Shown: in pieces, positions 34,500 to 49,700 of the stretch
Position numbering within the stretch: the first letter of the stretch is position 1
Layout: each line of letters opens with the position of its first letter
DNA from: Schistosoma mansoni
Taxonomy: Eukaryota; Platyhelminthes; Trematoda; Strigeidida; Schistosomatidae
DNA: 64,000 nt
Reading direction: 5' to 3'
NCBI RefSeq assembly: GCF_000237925.1
Contig: NW_017386087.1
Coordinates: 186,001-250,000 of the forward strand
Made by a program: the position numbers and the translations under genes
The notes under the pieces: generated by a model
Databases searched by the model: none
What the model was told of the DNA's origin: nothing
What the model saw: only the letters and a program-made list of their open reading frames with translations

Positions 34500-34574
34500 T
34501 ATAACGTTCCGTTAATAATGTGATAAAATTGTGCTTACTATTGATTCAGAGTAACTATCGCCGACGATCTTCTG
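34500..34574 (+). other. probable TNRC6 5' UTR exon end
   Basis: The sequence up to TTCTG|GTAAGA at 34574 looks like a non-coding first exon spliced to 34614. Read across the junction, the frame is closed by TGA at 34542-34544 with no ATG between, so 34614 is the first usable start. The transcription start and the left edge given here are not visible. Confidence 0.5.
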
Positions 34575-34613
34575 GTAAGAATATTTTCTCGTATTATTTT
34601 TTGAATGAATTAG

Positions 34614-34764
34614 ATGTCAGAACCTCAAGAACATACCAAGCTCAATTTTTTTAATCTGAACTTAGGCGCATGGAATAATGGTTCTAATATGGAACTAGTT
34701 AATAATAGCATTTGGCCTCTCAATTCGGACTCTAACTCTTCTCATACCAAACTGGGCAACATGG
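34614..34764 (+). CDS. TNRC6: TNRC6 exon 1 (start codon, residues 1-50)
   Basis: The start codon lies immediately after a TGAATTAG acceptor; the donor is ATGG|GTAAAC, phase 1. It encodes the first isolated Trp motifs, GAWNNG (W20) and SIWPLN (W34), in Asn/Ser-rich sequence, the usual Argonaute-binding design. Confidence 0.8.
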
Positions 34765-37700
34765 GTAAACTGTATACGGTTATTTATTTAAGCTCTTCCA
34801 GCCCCAAAACAACCCGAAAAACTATCTGTCGACTCCAAACTGAATTCTACAAGTATACATATGTTAGGTTTTAATCTTATTGTTTTCAGTTTCTTGGTCT
34901 CCTAATAATCATTTGAGACCCTCTGACAAAATGTCCATTTGGTCGAGTGATATGCAAGTATCAGAAGCAAAGTCGTCACGCACTCATAACCAACTTTGGG
35001 AAAGTTCAGCTAAACAGAGTGTTCCACTTATCTATGATGATGTAAGTCACTTGTTTTTGAAACTATACGATAGGTCTGGGACTCATCTCACGATCCTGTG
35101 TTCCAAGCGCCAAGGGTTACTAGTGATTTTGATTCTTGGAAGTTTTGTCCAACACATTGTATTGGTTCTCCCACAGATACGCCTGTTACTATTGCGGATT
35201 CGGGCGTCTCGGCTGATACATCCAGGTCTTCCGACATACCTCATAGCAGCCACGCTAGTAGCCTTTCTTATGTTACTGCAATGCTTTCTGGCCTGAATCT
35301 TACGCCTAGGAACCCTGATGAATCACGTAAGTTCCCTCAGTTTAACCCATCACGATATGCCGTATCTTTTTAAACTTATAAATCTGTACCTCAGAGGGTC
35401 TTGTTATTTCAGTTAAAGTTAGGACGTTGTATTTGGACTGTTGAATGCAACAGACGGTTCAAGCTTCCGGTTTCATATTATAATTCTGTCAAAGTGCTGC
35501 AGTGCCAACATTACATGTGTACAAACCTCAGTGTTTTCGCTTCATTCCAAACCCAAAATATCTATTCTAAAGTTCGCTGTGTTTCCGAAACACGCATACA
35601 GGATCCCAGTGTGGTCATTCACTTGACCTCACCTCGCCAAAATGGACAGCTAACAAAATACGCCCTCCGTGTATCTGGCGACCCCATGACTAGTTCTCGT
35701 GGACTTGCAGGTGTAGGCATAGCACTTAGTACAAGGGCAGAACAAGCACTACTAGGATGGATCCCCGTTAACAGTCGCCTGTGTGCTGTCCGGCTAAACG
35801 GCTCCGTAAGAACTCGGAAGAATAGGGACACATCGTTGCCTTTTCGTCGTCTCTGCCTACGCTCCCACTGACTGCAGCCATGATGAAGTGAAAGATGACT
35901 TTTACAGAAAGCTCCCTGAACTTCTTCAAAAAGCTAAGCGCTCAGACATAGTATTCATTTCGGGTGACTTTAATGCCCAATTAGGCAGCTTAAATCAAAC
36001 AGAAAGACATTTAAGTGAGTATTTTAGTATTCCGGCTCAACGAACCGATAATGGTGATCGTCTGTTGCAGCTATGCTCAGACAATCGTTTATTTTTAGCA
36101 AGCACTAATTTTAAGCATAAGGAGAGACATCGCCTAACATGGCGACCACCTGCACCAAACCAACGATGGACTCAAATAGACCATATTGCCATCAGTCATC
36201 GTTGGAGATACTCGATAGAAGATTGTCGCTCGTTCTGGAATATATGTTTAAACTTTGATCATGCTTTAATATGAGCACGCATTTGTTTGCGCCCTACTGG
36301 ACGCAGGAAAACTACACTAAGACCCATTAAAATTGAACTGAGTGACGAGAAAGCCAAAAGTAAGTTCGAGGAACAACTGAGTTCACATCTAGGCAGTTCT
36401 GTAAACGAGACTGACCCGGATGCTGCCTGGGAAGACATACGAACAGCTGTGGAAACAGCAGTAACATCTATTAGTAATTTAAACCATAAGGTCCCAAAAA
36501 AAACAGTGAATTTCATCCAAGTCTATTGCACTGATAGATTCTCGTAAACTCATCCCATCAGGCTCTGAACACGATAAAGAGCGAAAGCAAATCAGTTCTA
36601 GGTTAAACAAAAGTCTACGGAACGATCGTGGGTAGTGGTGGGCAACGGAAACGAAATAAATGGGGAAGGTAGCCGCTGTAGGCAACATCAAACAACTCTT
36701 CAGACTAATAAAAGAAACCGGAACTAGGAAGTCAATTGTAAGCGAGACAACCTCGGAAAAGACAAAACTTTTATGTGCTCTCAGCCCAGACGTTTAGAGC
36801 GATGGGTGGAACACTTTAGAGAACAGTTTAGCTGGTCTTCAGCTACTCTACAGTTATCCACCATTCCTAAACAGTCTGAATGGAACAATGAAGCAGGTCC
36901 CCTGACTCTAGTTGAAGTTCAAAAGCCTATAGCTAATCTGAAACGAGGAAGAGCAGCTGGTCCATATGGATCGGCTCCAGAGGTCGTTAAATATGGTGGT
37001 CCAATTTTAGCGACTAGGTTGACTAATATTCTGGCTAAAATCTAGGAGTTGGACGTAATACCATCCGACTGGTCACAATCACTGATTATCCCAATAAAAA
37101 GGGCCATAATCATCCTGTGATAACCATAGAGGGATTAGCTTGACTAACATAGCATCTAAAATGCTAGCCTCAATAATTATCGCGTCCTAACTAAGACTCG
37201 TGAACTGCAAACACGAGGAAATCAGGCCGGTTTCAGACCTGGTCGTGGCTGCATCGACCACATATTCACTATTCGTCAGGTTTTAGAACACAGACATGTT
37301 TATCGGCGTCCGACAATGATAGTTTTTTCTTGACTTGAAAGCAGCATTTGACTCTGTAGACCGAGAGGCTCTGTGGCAGTGTCTGTGACTGAAAAGTGTA
37401 CGTTAGTACTACATAAACCTTTTGAAGGCTCTTCACTCGAACACTACCAGTCGAGTGAGAGCTTATGGCAAACTGTCATCTGATTTTACAACCTCAAGTG
37501 GTGTCCGACAAGATTGTCCACTATCCCCATTTTTGTTTAACTTCATTATAGACCTATTGCTGGAAATAACGCTCTCGTCGACTGAATTTCCGGGTTTCGA
37601 TCTCCTACCAGGAGGTCCACTTATCGACCTAGAATACGCAAATTGCATAGTCCTGTTTGGTGAAGACGCTGACAAAATGCAGGGTCTTCTGTTAGAACTG

Positions 37701-40700
37701 AGTAATAATGCCAGGATGTTTGCGTTGCGTTTCTCCCTATCTAAATGTAAATTGTTACTCCAGGACTGGCCTGGCCTGCATCAACACCTGAACTAAGGAT
37801 AGGGAGTGAAGTAGTCGAACGCGTCGACAACTTCACTTATCTTGGAAGTCTGATCAGACCTAATGGGTTGATGTCTGACGAAATCTCTGCACGGATTCAA
37901 AAAGCTCGATTAGATTTTGCCAACTTACGTCACCTATGGCGAAGACGAGATATCCGTCTATCAATTAAGGGACGAGTATACTGCGCAGCAGTTCGCTCTG
38001 TTCTACTTTACAGCTGTGGAACGTGGCCATTAAGAGTAGAAGATGCTGTCAAGTTACTAATATTTGACCACAGATGCCTTAGAAATATTGCTCTCATCTA
38101 CTGGGATCACCGGGTAAGTAATAGTGAGGTTAGACGCAGGGTATTAGGAAATGATGGTAAATCGGTTGATGAGTTTGTGAATCTTCATCGACTGAGATGG
38201 TTGGGCCATGTGTTATGTATGCCTGGACACCGATTGCCACGACGCGCACTGCTGACTAGTTTGGGGATGGTTGGAAGAGAGTTAGGGGCGGCCAAACCAA
38301 AACGTGGAATCAGTGCTTGAAGTCACTAACTTCTGGTCTGAGCCATGTTGGCAGATGCAGATTACTTGATTGTGGCCCGCGTGACTATCGTAACCAATGG
38401 TTGGAGACTCTGTGTGACATGGCTCAGAATCGATCACAATGGCGTAGGTGTATACACTCTCTGTCTTAAACTATAAGATTAAAGTTGCTTCATATCTTCC
38501 TGTTTATTTATTAATTTATTTATTTAAACACATATTGGTACAAAAGGGCACCAGATACATATGCGCCACACAAAATAATGAAAGTAGGAAGAGAAGGGAT
38601 GAAAAGATAAGGCGGACTGAAATGTACAACCAGAAGACTCTTTCAGTTAAGAGAGTTAGAACCACTCTTTATGTAGAAAGTAAAAGAAGGTTACAGCAGG
38701 TTCGCCACTGGCTTCTATTCTGAGCCATATCTGATAACGTCTCTAGCCACTGTGTTGCATTACTCTCGGACCCCAGCCAGGGAGTCGTGAAGGACCAACA
38801 GAAGCTAGCCCTTTGCAGCTTTCTTTCATGCCACGACACCATGTCATACACTGACCTCCTCTCCGCTTTTTCCAACCAGTCCCAGAGTCGGCAAATAATG
38901 CACGACGTGGAAGTCTCTGGGACGACATTCGTAAAACATGTCTAAGCCACCGAAGTCGGTGTTTCAAGATGGTGACACCAATTGAATTATCGTCTCTGCG
39001 CCCGAAAACACGATGCCGAACCTCTGCATTACTAACATGGTGTTGCCACTGTATGTCAGCAATCCTTCGGAGACAACGATGATCGAACACAGAGAGTCAT
39101 CTGACATCCTCAACTCGGAGAGGCCAGGTTTCACAGGCATAGAGCAAAACTGCTCTCACCGACGCGTTGTAGATCCGACCTTTTACAGCCAGACTAACAT
39201 CACGAAGGCGCCAAAGATGGCCCAGATTGACATAAGCCGCTCTGGCTTTCATTATACGTGCATCAATCTCATCACTCACGCCACCACCAGCACTTATATA
39301 GCTACCTAGATACACGAACTTCTCAACTACTTCAATCTGCTCACCATCTAGGGTGAGTACAGGATGAGAATCCTGCCAGTCTTGTAGGAGTACTTTGCAC
39401 TTGGAGGGTGCAAAGCACATGCCGTACCTGCGGACACTGATTGCCAACTGATTAAGTGCGGATTGCATGCCTTGGGCATTATCGCACAATAAGACAATAT
39501 CATCCGCATACTCGAGGTCGAGAAGTCGTTCTCCAGGCAACATATCCACACCGCCATTACTTACATCCATCAGAGCTGTTTCCAGGATGTCATCGATGGC
39601 AAAGTTGAAGAGGAATGGTGAGATTGGGCAGTCCTGTCTAACCCCACTGCTTGAATGGAACAAGGGAGAAAGGTGGTTGTATGCCCTCATTCTGTCTGAG
39701 GTGTTTGTATACAGGGCCTTTAAGATGTTAATAAACTTCTCAGGCACACCCTTCTTCAATAGACAATCCCAGAGAACAGTCCTGTCCAACGAATCGAAGG
39801 CAGCCCTGATATCAAGAAACACTACGATTGTTGGCCTGCGATAAGTATGACGGTGTTCTAACATTTGGCGGAGGGTGAAGATGTGATCAATGCATCCTCG
39901 ACCAGAACGAAAACCAGCCTGCTCCTCGCGAGTCAATCGTTCTCGGGTTTTAAACAACCTACGAAGAATGATAGAAGCCAATAGTTTGGACGCAATCGGA
40001 AGTAGACTTATCCCCCGGTAGTTATTGCAGGAACAACGTGAACCCTTTTTAAAGATAGGGACGACTATCGACTCATTCCATGATGTTGGAACACTTTCTT
40101 GCTCCCAAACCTTTGTAAACAACACCGTCAGTTCCTTAGTCAGAAAGTCACCACCATCTTTAAAAAGAGCCGGAGGTAAGTCATCTGGGCCAGGTGATTT
40201 GTAGCGCTTCAAGAGTTGGAGTTCCTTGCGGACTTCCGCCTCGTTTGGTGGTGACTGGCGATGACAGTGCCGGAAGTTAGTGCTAGCCAGAAACAGGTTG
40301 TGGTCTGTGCACAGTTGCAGCAAACGGTCCCCGTTATCTGTCCTGCGACCAACAAGTCCCCATTGGCCACCTAAACGACTCTCTTCTGTGCTTGGACGCA
40401 CGACCTGAGCATTCAAGTCTCCGGCTAATACTACAATATCTGTCGAACGCGCTTTCTGGAGAAGAACTGTTAACTAGTGGTAAAACTCATCCTTGATTGC
40501 ATACGGGCTGCAATCTGTCGGGGCATTGGCGGAGATGACGAAAAGACACCGTTTCTCACACTGGTTTCTTCTCACTTTGATGGAACTTTCTAATCTAACA
40601 GCACATAACCGACTGGTAATGGGGATCCAATCGATTAGTGCTGCCTCATCCCTAGCGCTTAGTGCAACACCAACGCCTGCAAGACGAGACGAGGATGCCA

Positions 40701-43700
40701 CAGAGTCCCCGGATAAGCGCACGTGAAACAAGCTTTTCGAAGCGACAGATGGAGAGCGAATTTGTAGTACTTCACTAGAGTCTTGAATACGGGTCTCGGA
40801 TAGACAGCAAACATCAACATTAAGACTTTCTAAAGACATAGCCAGCCCCATCTGTTGTCTGATCTACATTAGTGTGCGAACGTTGAAGGAAGACAGCTTG
40901 AACGGCGTACGTGGTTTCAGAAAGACTGCTCCAGTATTCGTAATCGGTGGAAGCATTCACTTTCAACCAGTGATTGGAGATCGTTTAGATAGGACAGAGT
41001 TTCCACCATGGGCGAGCTACTGCATAAGTTGGAAAGGAAGGATACACAATTTGGAAATAAAGGGAGTGAAAAAGCGACGTAGTAAACAATAATAGTAATA
41101 ATAATAATAAGGTAATAATAATAATAATAATGTAAATTGTCTTTCTTCTATTAGGAACGAGAGCAGTGTAGTTAGTGTAGTGCGTCATTTCATGTCATTT
41201 GTGTGTGGGCTGTGATACTGCCCGGGTGCCCAAACCGAAGCAGGTGGTTTTCTTAGGGGGCCACACCCCGAGCCTTTCACCTAAAGGTTTGATCCACAAG
41301 GCAGTGGAGCATCGTGCGGCAATGAATTCCCATGGTAGCCGGTGACCAACAATTAATTCATACGTCATTCGTTCCCTCAGGATACTGGAGCCCATGTGCA
41401 CCATTGGTTTGGAATAAGGGTTTTCCAACTCCCCTAAGTGGACTTTCCGTGTCCACTAACCCGGTTAAAGCGCCGGACATTCGCTTTTCGTCCTCTCAAT
41501 TTCGTAAACAACAGTAATGCCACGAGAAGGCAGTGAGTAGGACTTCCCTGACAGAGGTTATATTCGCGTGGCCATGTGAGAGCATTTCGAGAGGGAGAGC
41601 GGACTCTCCCCACTCTCGGCCATACCAGGGCATTTGGGGGCCTTGTACTATTTCCTTACATACAATCTTTCCTTCATATATTACCACCATCAAATTAACT
41701 ACGTCAATGAATTCGGTGTTCATCTTGTGCTAACGAGGTATGACAACTTGGACCGATACATAAACGTGCCTGGTCCTACGTTGTAACTGACTGACTGGTA
41801 ATATCGAGTTGCAGTTGACTTCGATCACCACTACAGACCAATCACTTGCCAATTACCAGGTTAAATCCCTCAGTACGATAGATATTAGGACGGTTGTAGA
41901 TTGTAGTTAGGATTTATTTGTTGGTGATCTCGTATCGAAATAATACCGAGATCGTGTTAAACAGGCTGCCGTGCGTATGTAAGTTCAAGGTCACAAACCG
42001 CGGAGAAAGTGTTTTTTTGGAACAATTAAACGAAAAGGTGCAGTAAAACAATCACTGGTGCAGTTGGTTACAATAATAGATGTTTCCATTACACCAACCG
42101 CGTTCTCTTCATAAAAGTAGATCACTACAGTCTAAATTAAATGATTTAGACAGTAGCTGACAGCGACTGTACTGGTTTTCAAATCTAAAAGCAGTTCAGT
42201 ACTGACTCATTTGTAATATGAATATTAACCCGTCTCCAACTAAATTTCAAAACTGACTTCCCATACTTTGTTTTAAAAGTATCCATCTTGATAGTTAAAC
42301 CTCACATTCTAAAGGTGTCACACAAGATTGGACTAGCTGACGTTAAAGATAATCGACACAAATACAGAGAAATGTATTAAGCAATTGTGTGACTAGTAAC
42401 AATAGAGGGATAATATGGTTTCATCACTTTTGTCCTATAAGACTTAAGGAAATGGTGAGAAACAATGATACTCAAGGCAGCATGCTATTTGAACACCTAG
42501 TAAAATAGATTTGGTACTGAAAAACCCTAAATGTTATCGCAGTCGGTTGACGTTAGAGCAAGGGCAGATATTTTCCACTTAGTGTTGTGTCCCGATAACA
42601 ATAGTGAATGGTTACTTTGGCATCCATCTATGGACTAGTATTATACATATATTTTTTATCGTATAATTGCTAAATAATTAAACTATTCATACTCATGTTC
42701 CCTTTATGGTAAGCTTTATTCTGACCTATATACTATTATTGTAAGATTTACCATTCTTGAGTTATCCCTAGTCTATTAATTGCTGTCTCCCACATTCACA
42801 GCCATATTTGGCTAAATCTTGTACAAATGTTATTTCCTATTTTATTGGTACGATGTAGTCAGTCTGTTAGGTATATAAATTCAGTATGTTTGAAATGCAA
42901 TTATACCGCAGAGGCTGTTATTGATGTTCTGGAGTTAACTGACTGGGTTAGGCAAAAGCAGAACCGATAAGCACTCTAGACTGCTCGTACGGTTTTCGTG
43001 TGTCACTGTTCCAATCGATAATTCGCTGCTCTCTGATTGGCGGTTTTATCACGTCATACGTTAACAAGGCATCCACTCGGCCACAAGTTATAACACTTAG
43101 ACTGATATTGTCGTAAGTGACTAGTCTGTAATATGTCAGAATCAATGCACAGCAAAGTGAAGTGTGCACCTATGATATCAAAAGATAGGTTTTATTTCGT
43201 TTCCTTGAATTTATCACGAACAGTTTCATCTATTCACTAGGTCTTAAATAATCCTACAGACTAAAACCTGTTTGAGGTTTGTCTATCTTATGGTAACAAC
43301 TTTGCCAGTCGACTTACAATTATACAATAGGTCATGTTGTGTACAAATGTCCTGAATTTGAATCCCCTTGTTTCACAAAATGTGATCTGACCAAGCTATA
43401 CGTTTTACAGCATCGTATCATGAACTGATTTCGCAACCATGGGCAACATCGACGTCAAAAAATACCGTTATTTCCCATATCAACAATTCGGGTTATTTTT
43501 TTGTCATAATGGTTTGTTGCGTTTCAGACTTTATCACTATGGTACCCCGAGTTTTATCTCTTGTATTTTGAGCCATTAACAACTATGATAGTTGTATTGT
43601 AATGTGGTACACACGCTGATGTGGAAAACCCAGAAAGTACAATTAACTCTCTGGACTTCTGAAATGCCACCGTAAACTTAAATTTAGCCAGAGACAAAAC

Positions 43701-46700
43701 CTACTTAGCACTAGATCAAATATTGTGCTATTTTGCCCTCAGTTTTCAGTTTCTGCATTGGTATTTCAGTTCACTCATCTCTAACTGTAGCTTGGTGTAT
43801 TTAAAAAGTTGGTGTTCACTACATACTGAATTGAACCGACTGAAAATATATATTCAGGTAGATTATACGTTAGTTCTTTAAATAATAATCTGTTGATGTG
43901 GAAATTGTTTTTGTTTCAGCGTCTCAAGTCAAAACGTCCGTTGGCTGTGCTAACGAGAATGATGTTGCGTTCTCAACAGAACAACTCTGTGACCGACTTA
44001 TCAATACAAACGAGGGTTGGGGGCGACGACCAATTGATCAAGCAACACCTTGGGAGCCGTTAGATCTAAAATTGAGTGACCAAGTGAATCGCAGTGGCAT
44101 AACTACACCTACACCGGGGGCTTGCCCTTCTGGGTATGTAAGTGGAAGGATATCTCATATCCACTCAACTGATTCTAACGTTTGGGCAAGTGGACCACCA
44201 ACAGGAACAGGAATATGGGAAATGCATTATGAAAGTTTAGGTGGACGCTCGGCTGCTTGGCAGGAAGAATCACATTCCTTGGCTTACCGTGATGTTTCGT
44301 CTGCCACCCATATTAATTCTAATGCTTTAATAAACTGTAACATGAACGCCAATTCTCGAGGTGCAACACCAATGCCACTTAACAACCGTCTTAATACTTG
44401 TCGAGATTGGGAAGGTAATAAAAATAGTAAGCACTAAGTAGTTTAAATTGTTCATTCTGATTTGCGTACTATGTATTTTTAAAAGCCTGATTTAAAATAA
44501 GTGTATAAGAACAAATGTATCATTCTTTTAGTTTGTAGCCGTTATCTATCGTTGGTTTGTTGCATTTGTACTTACACTTTTGAGCATTTGTGCACGTTTT
44601 GATTTCCACTAGTTGGCGGTTGTATAATATATGGTAGATCTGAACTCTATAAGGAGCGTGGAAATCGCTCCAAGGTCCCAGTACACATATCAATGCACTA
44701 CTTTTTTTTACCCATAGTGAAATAGAGGAAAAAGTTAGCTTTAGTGTTTTCATCACGGACTTTCAGGCTGTAATGCAAAAATGCTTTGTGGTTATATTCA
44801 CGGATAAATTTTACTCAATGCAAGAGGCATTACCTTCAGTCTATCGGTTGGTAATATGGGTCTACCCGTATCTCAGACCTTACTTTGTTAATGAAGTCAT
44901 TCTAGATCTACATAAACTATTCATTCATGCGTAATATTTCCTGGTTGGCTAAATGGGTCAATGAGATATAAGGTAATGCCTCTTCAGTTCTTGGGATAAG
45001 TTTATCAAACTATATAACTAAACATTCTTGCATTGTAGGTGGGGTGAATCTGTGATATAAACCTTCAACCTAACTCTAACTCCCTAGTTTTAGCACCATA
45101 GATCATTTCTATTTGTTATTTTGTGGTCGGCGGTTGTTTAGTGGGTCGTTCAAGCTCAAGTTTATGTTTTGACTTTGTCATAATTTTACGTTTCGATGGT
45201 CTCTTACCGATATAGTTAACGCATGATGTGTACGAGGGCCTAAGTTAATTACTAAAGGTTGGTTTTGTACCAATTATAGATGTAAATGCATGTAAATCTG
45301 TTCCTGTGTTTATTTGTTTCTATTTAGGATTGTCCAAAAACTGGAATTTCGGCCACTCGGAATCCTCAGACCATAACAGCTTATTATGGAACTCTGTGTG
45401 TGTGACCGATAGTGAAGATAGTGTTAGTGGAGGTATCACTCATAGATGCCCATTAGTAACAGTTGGTTCCAGCCAGGAAAGTAAGTGGTTTTTTGTCACC
45501 TCCAACCCATTATTTCCCTCATAGTAGAAATTTGTTATCATATGGTAACGATAAACCAATGGGTGCCTGCAGTTTATACTGTTTCACAATGAAGTCATGC
45601 GAATTACTTAATCCTCTCAAACGACATATCTCAGGAATGTTAGGCTCATCGCTCTATGCCTTATACAAAGCCATTCGGTCAAAAAATTTAAATCTTGCTG
45701 AAACCGCCAATTTCCTCATGACTTTTAGAATAATTCTGGCTTACATCTGGAAATATATTAATATGAAATAAACAAAAATACCTGGTACAGCGAAGTGCTA
45801 AAAACACACCACACGAATCTATACGCACGTAAAAAAGGAAACAGCATAATTAGGGCAAAACTATGAAAAGATACTGCTTAAGTAAGAACATAAATCCCAG
45901 TTTTCTCAATGTACGTCTTGCCATTCATGCAGAATTCAAAGAAAATTGGAGGATGACTGTCGGACTTAAACTTTAAGACATCCGATAGCATCTCAAACCA
46001 TTTAGTTACATTATGAATTAAATCCTTATCCGATAAATTCGCCTCTTCAACAGTAATGCACCACGCCGTGATCAACTCTCAGCAGCAAATTAGAGGATTT
46101 CATAAGTTTTTATGGAGTGGTTATAACTAATTATGACTAGTCTTAACCTATAATCTTTTTTGCATATAGGACAAGACACAATCTCATGTGATTATCCTAC
46201 TAGAATCGATCTTAATAATTTAACATTGTAAGTCTGATAGTCCATAACCATTCAGTGTCTAACTGAAGCTCAACATGAAAATCGTAAGAACCATATCTAG
46301 ACTTAAGGTCGGTGTTCTGTTGATGCAAAGTACGGCAAGTGAGACAAATACGCTACGTTGATATACCCACCCGTTTACGCGGGTTATCGATACACTCAGG
46401 TTGAGTAAATGTATGAAAACCTGTAACTGAACACATTAAACACGCAACTGAAACGATAACCAGATCTCAACCACTGAGTTCTTTACAACTTAAAATAAAT
46501 TAGTTATCAAGACAGTAGATGGAACATGTGATAGATGAAAGGAATCATTAGTTGTGTGGAGATACGGTAGCCGAACTTAATATCTTGGTAAAACAATTGA
46601 GTTATCAATATCACCTTAATTCTACCTCTTTAAAATCCATTAGTTCACAAATCCAATCAATATGGCAGGTTTCGCCTATTTTCCTAGTATATTTTTCTGA

Positions 46701-49700
46701 CGTATAAAAATGATTATTCTGAACTTCGTGATGTTTCTGTTAAGAAGATTGACTCCAAACAGATCAACGTAGTGGTTAAAGGATGTGTTGACCTGACTGA
46801 TTGTTTTAGAAACCATTCATCACTCACAGTCGTTTGTAGATGATAAATTTGTTTAACCAGCTAACCCTGCGCTCAGTAGACGTTTCTCACATAAATCGTA
46901 GATAAACATTTGCTTTTTGTTCGTTTTCCATTAGTGTAGTTGGTTTTGAGATTATATATATATATATATCCCGCTTATTTTTGTACTGAATTCGATCGAG
47001 CTAAGCGGAGTTGTATTACTAGTGGACGTATATCAAGCGGATGTAACGATTACATATTTCATTGTTCTCGGAATAATCGGTTCTAAATAATTTCCGTATT
47101 CTATGGTTTATCAGTTAAGTCAATTAGTGTATCTGTTTCATTCATATTCGCAAGTAACTCTCGATACGCTTCGAAATCATCATCACAGCCTCACTTGTGT
47201 TATGTTTGTTTTTAATTTCCGATATTCATCATTGTTGGTAGATACTAGGAATATATTGATGTTAAATTTTCATCATCGTATGATAATTTAGCTTACCAAC
47301 CTAATGGTTTTGCATACATTTAGCTTTTTGGAATAGTGGAAATGTTCAACAATCCAACGGTCGTCCTGTACTTGGTAGTACCCGCCCCATAGTTCCGACA
47401 CACAATCCACCGGACGAGTTCTCATGGGATCCGGATTCGAACTTTTTGAGGTCCGGTGTCAATTCGAATGGTACTGTTTCGTGGGACACGTCACCCAGTA
47501 GCGTAGTCAGCACCACTTGGGGGACTCTTGGTGCTTCCAGCTTAATAAGTCCCATACAAACTCACTTCCCACCTGTTTCAGATGATGTTAGGCATCAACA
47601 GAACTTCATGACTACTAACTCACTTCCTCAGGGATCTGTAAGTATTTCTTTTTTAATGTGTTGAAATGACATTAAAAAGTTTAGGATTACATGATTTTAT
47701 ATTCAACCAAATAATTTGTTGTACTTATCAATCGATGCTGGTCTGAGCTGCGTACCGGCATATGGGGAGGAAGTAAGTAGTCTAGTTTCTAGCCTAACAC
47801 TAAAAGGATATTGAGCTTACATAATATAGATTTGCATTTATTTCGTAACAAGTAACTCTGACTTTTATGAAATCCATAAAATTGTTTGCTCAAGTAATGA
47901 TATGAGAACCAAAACCATAGTGAGCTTTCGTATCTCAATAAGTTAGAACAGATTAAAATACATATCGTACAAAACATCTATTGTATGTTACTGTTGCATC
48001 TTGAGACGCTAACCAATATCACGCGCCAAAGTGACTAATGAGGATCCTAATTTTGACTATGTCGCTTCTGCTACTTATGTAGCATAGTGTCCCTGACTTG
48101 ACCAATTATACGTCTGTCCAGCACTGTTGACTTAGAGTCGACACAGTTAAACTCCTATTAGTCCTCTATCCTTGCTTTGAGACCAGGAAGTCAGCGGCCA
48201 GTTTCCATTGTTTTATGGAGTAGCATAATATTCCGACAGCGATTCTTAGATTACATTGATAATCATTAAGCTAATTAGAATACAGTTGATATACAGGAAT
48301 AATTTATTGTAAAATAATTAACAATTTTGAATGTATAAGTAGTTTTTACATGAATAGTAATGGATTTTCAGTGGGGTTTTCAATATTATAGTCATGATAT
48401 GTCCGATATATAGGCTCATCCATCATTTGACCTGTAGACGCTTTATAAGCTCGAGAAAAATTTTTCAATCTGGCCCACATAGGTTCTACGTTGTTAGTGT
48501 GGACACCAGTTGTTGGGTCTAAAAAGTGCCTCATGTACCAACTTACGATGAATATATTTGTGTACATAAAGACACCAACACTCCTTCCAATCGCCTGCGT
48601 GAATTTTCGCTCCTGGTTACACACCGTTTAATAATTGGCAGGAGAGTTGAAGCCTTTCTGTTTCCAATATATGTTGGTAATGTCCTTTTTGAATTGTTCG
48701 ATCCCGAAATCCGAAAACCTACTAAGGATGAGAAAACTATTACCTACCCAATCCATAAATAGTTCGAAAACTAGTTCCGAAAATTCCAGCTTTACAATAT
48801 TCGTCGTTCTATTTGTTTTGATGTAATTCGTTAGTTTTGAAAACAGTTATTTAATGCAATGCATCATATCAATACTGTCTATATGTTTTTTTACAGTTTC
48901 CCCAATTTTCTCTGTGATATGACTGTAACTTCAGTCCATCTACATTTATTCATCTTAAAAGAAAGTTTTATCCACCATTTCTTAGTATTGTCTGCTAGTA
49001 TCTTATGTTTTCTGTACTTGTTAGCAAGACATTGATTGGATTAAAACATGTTCCATACAGGATTATGTTAGAACACACTGACCCAATTTTAGCTAATCAG
49101 CGCTAGCAGATAATTGGAGGTTCTAGGATATACTTGTAAGAAATCATAACAATACTAACGTTTTTCTTACTGTGATTTTATCTCACTAGATTTGACTTGT
49201 TGTGATATATAATTACGCACCTGTCCAAGCCGTATTCTGATTTTGGGGACTAGTCGATTGAGGTAATGTATCCGAAGAACACAAAGCAATTAGGATGTGC
49301 GGGTCGTATAACAAAAGACTTTAAATCACTTTACTTCGTACTATTCAGAGCCCCGAAATACCCTGGTACGGCCGAGAGTGAGAAGAGTCCGTTCTCCCTC
49401 TCGAAATGCTCTCACATGGCCGCGCGTACATAGCCTCTGCCAGGGATGTCCTACTCACTGCCTGCTCGTAGCCCTACTGTTTTTTACGAAATTGAGAGGA
49501 CGAAAAGCGAATGTCCGGCGCTTTAGCCGGGCTAGTGGACACGGAAAGTCCACTTAGGGGAGTTGGAAAACCCTTATTCCAAACCAATGGTGTACATGGG
49601 CTCCAGTATCCTGATGGAACAAATGGTGTATGAATCAATTGTTGGTTACCGGCTACCATGCGATTGCACCTCCTACTCCACTGCCTTGTAGATCAGACCT

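Noticed and set aside
35327-35340. A 14-nt intron between GTAAGT and CCTCAG after TNRC6 exon 3
   Set aside because: Too short to be spliced; the donor pairs in phase with exon 4 at 43920.
45463-45771. 102-codon frame at the start of TNRC6 intron 5
   Set aside because: Overlaps the exon 5 end in another frame and has no recognisable domain.
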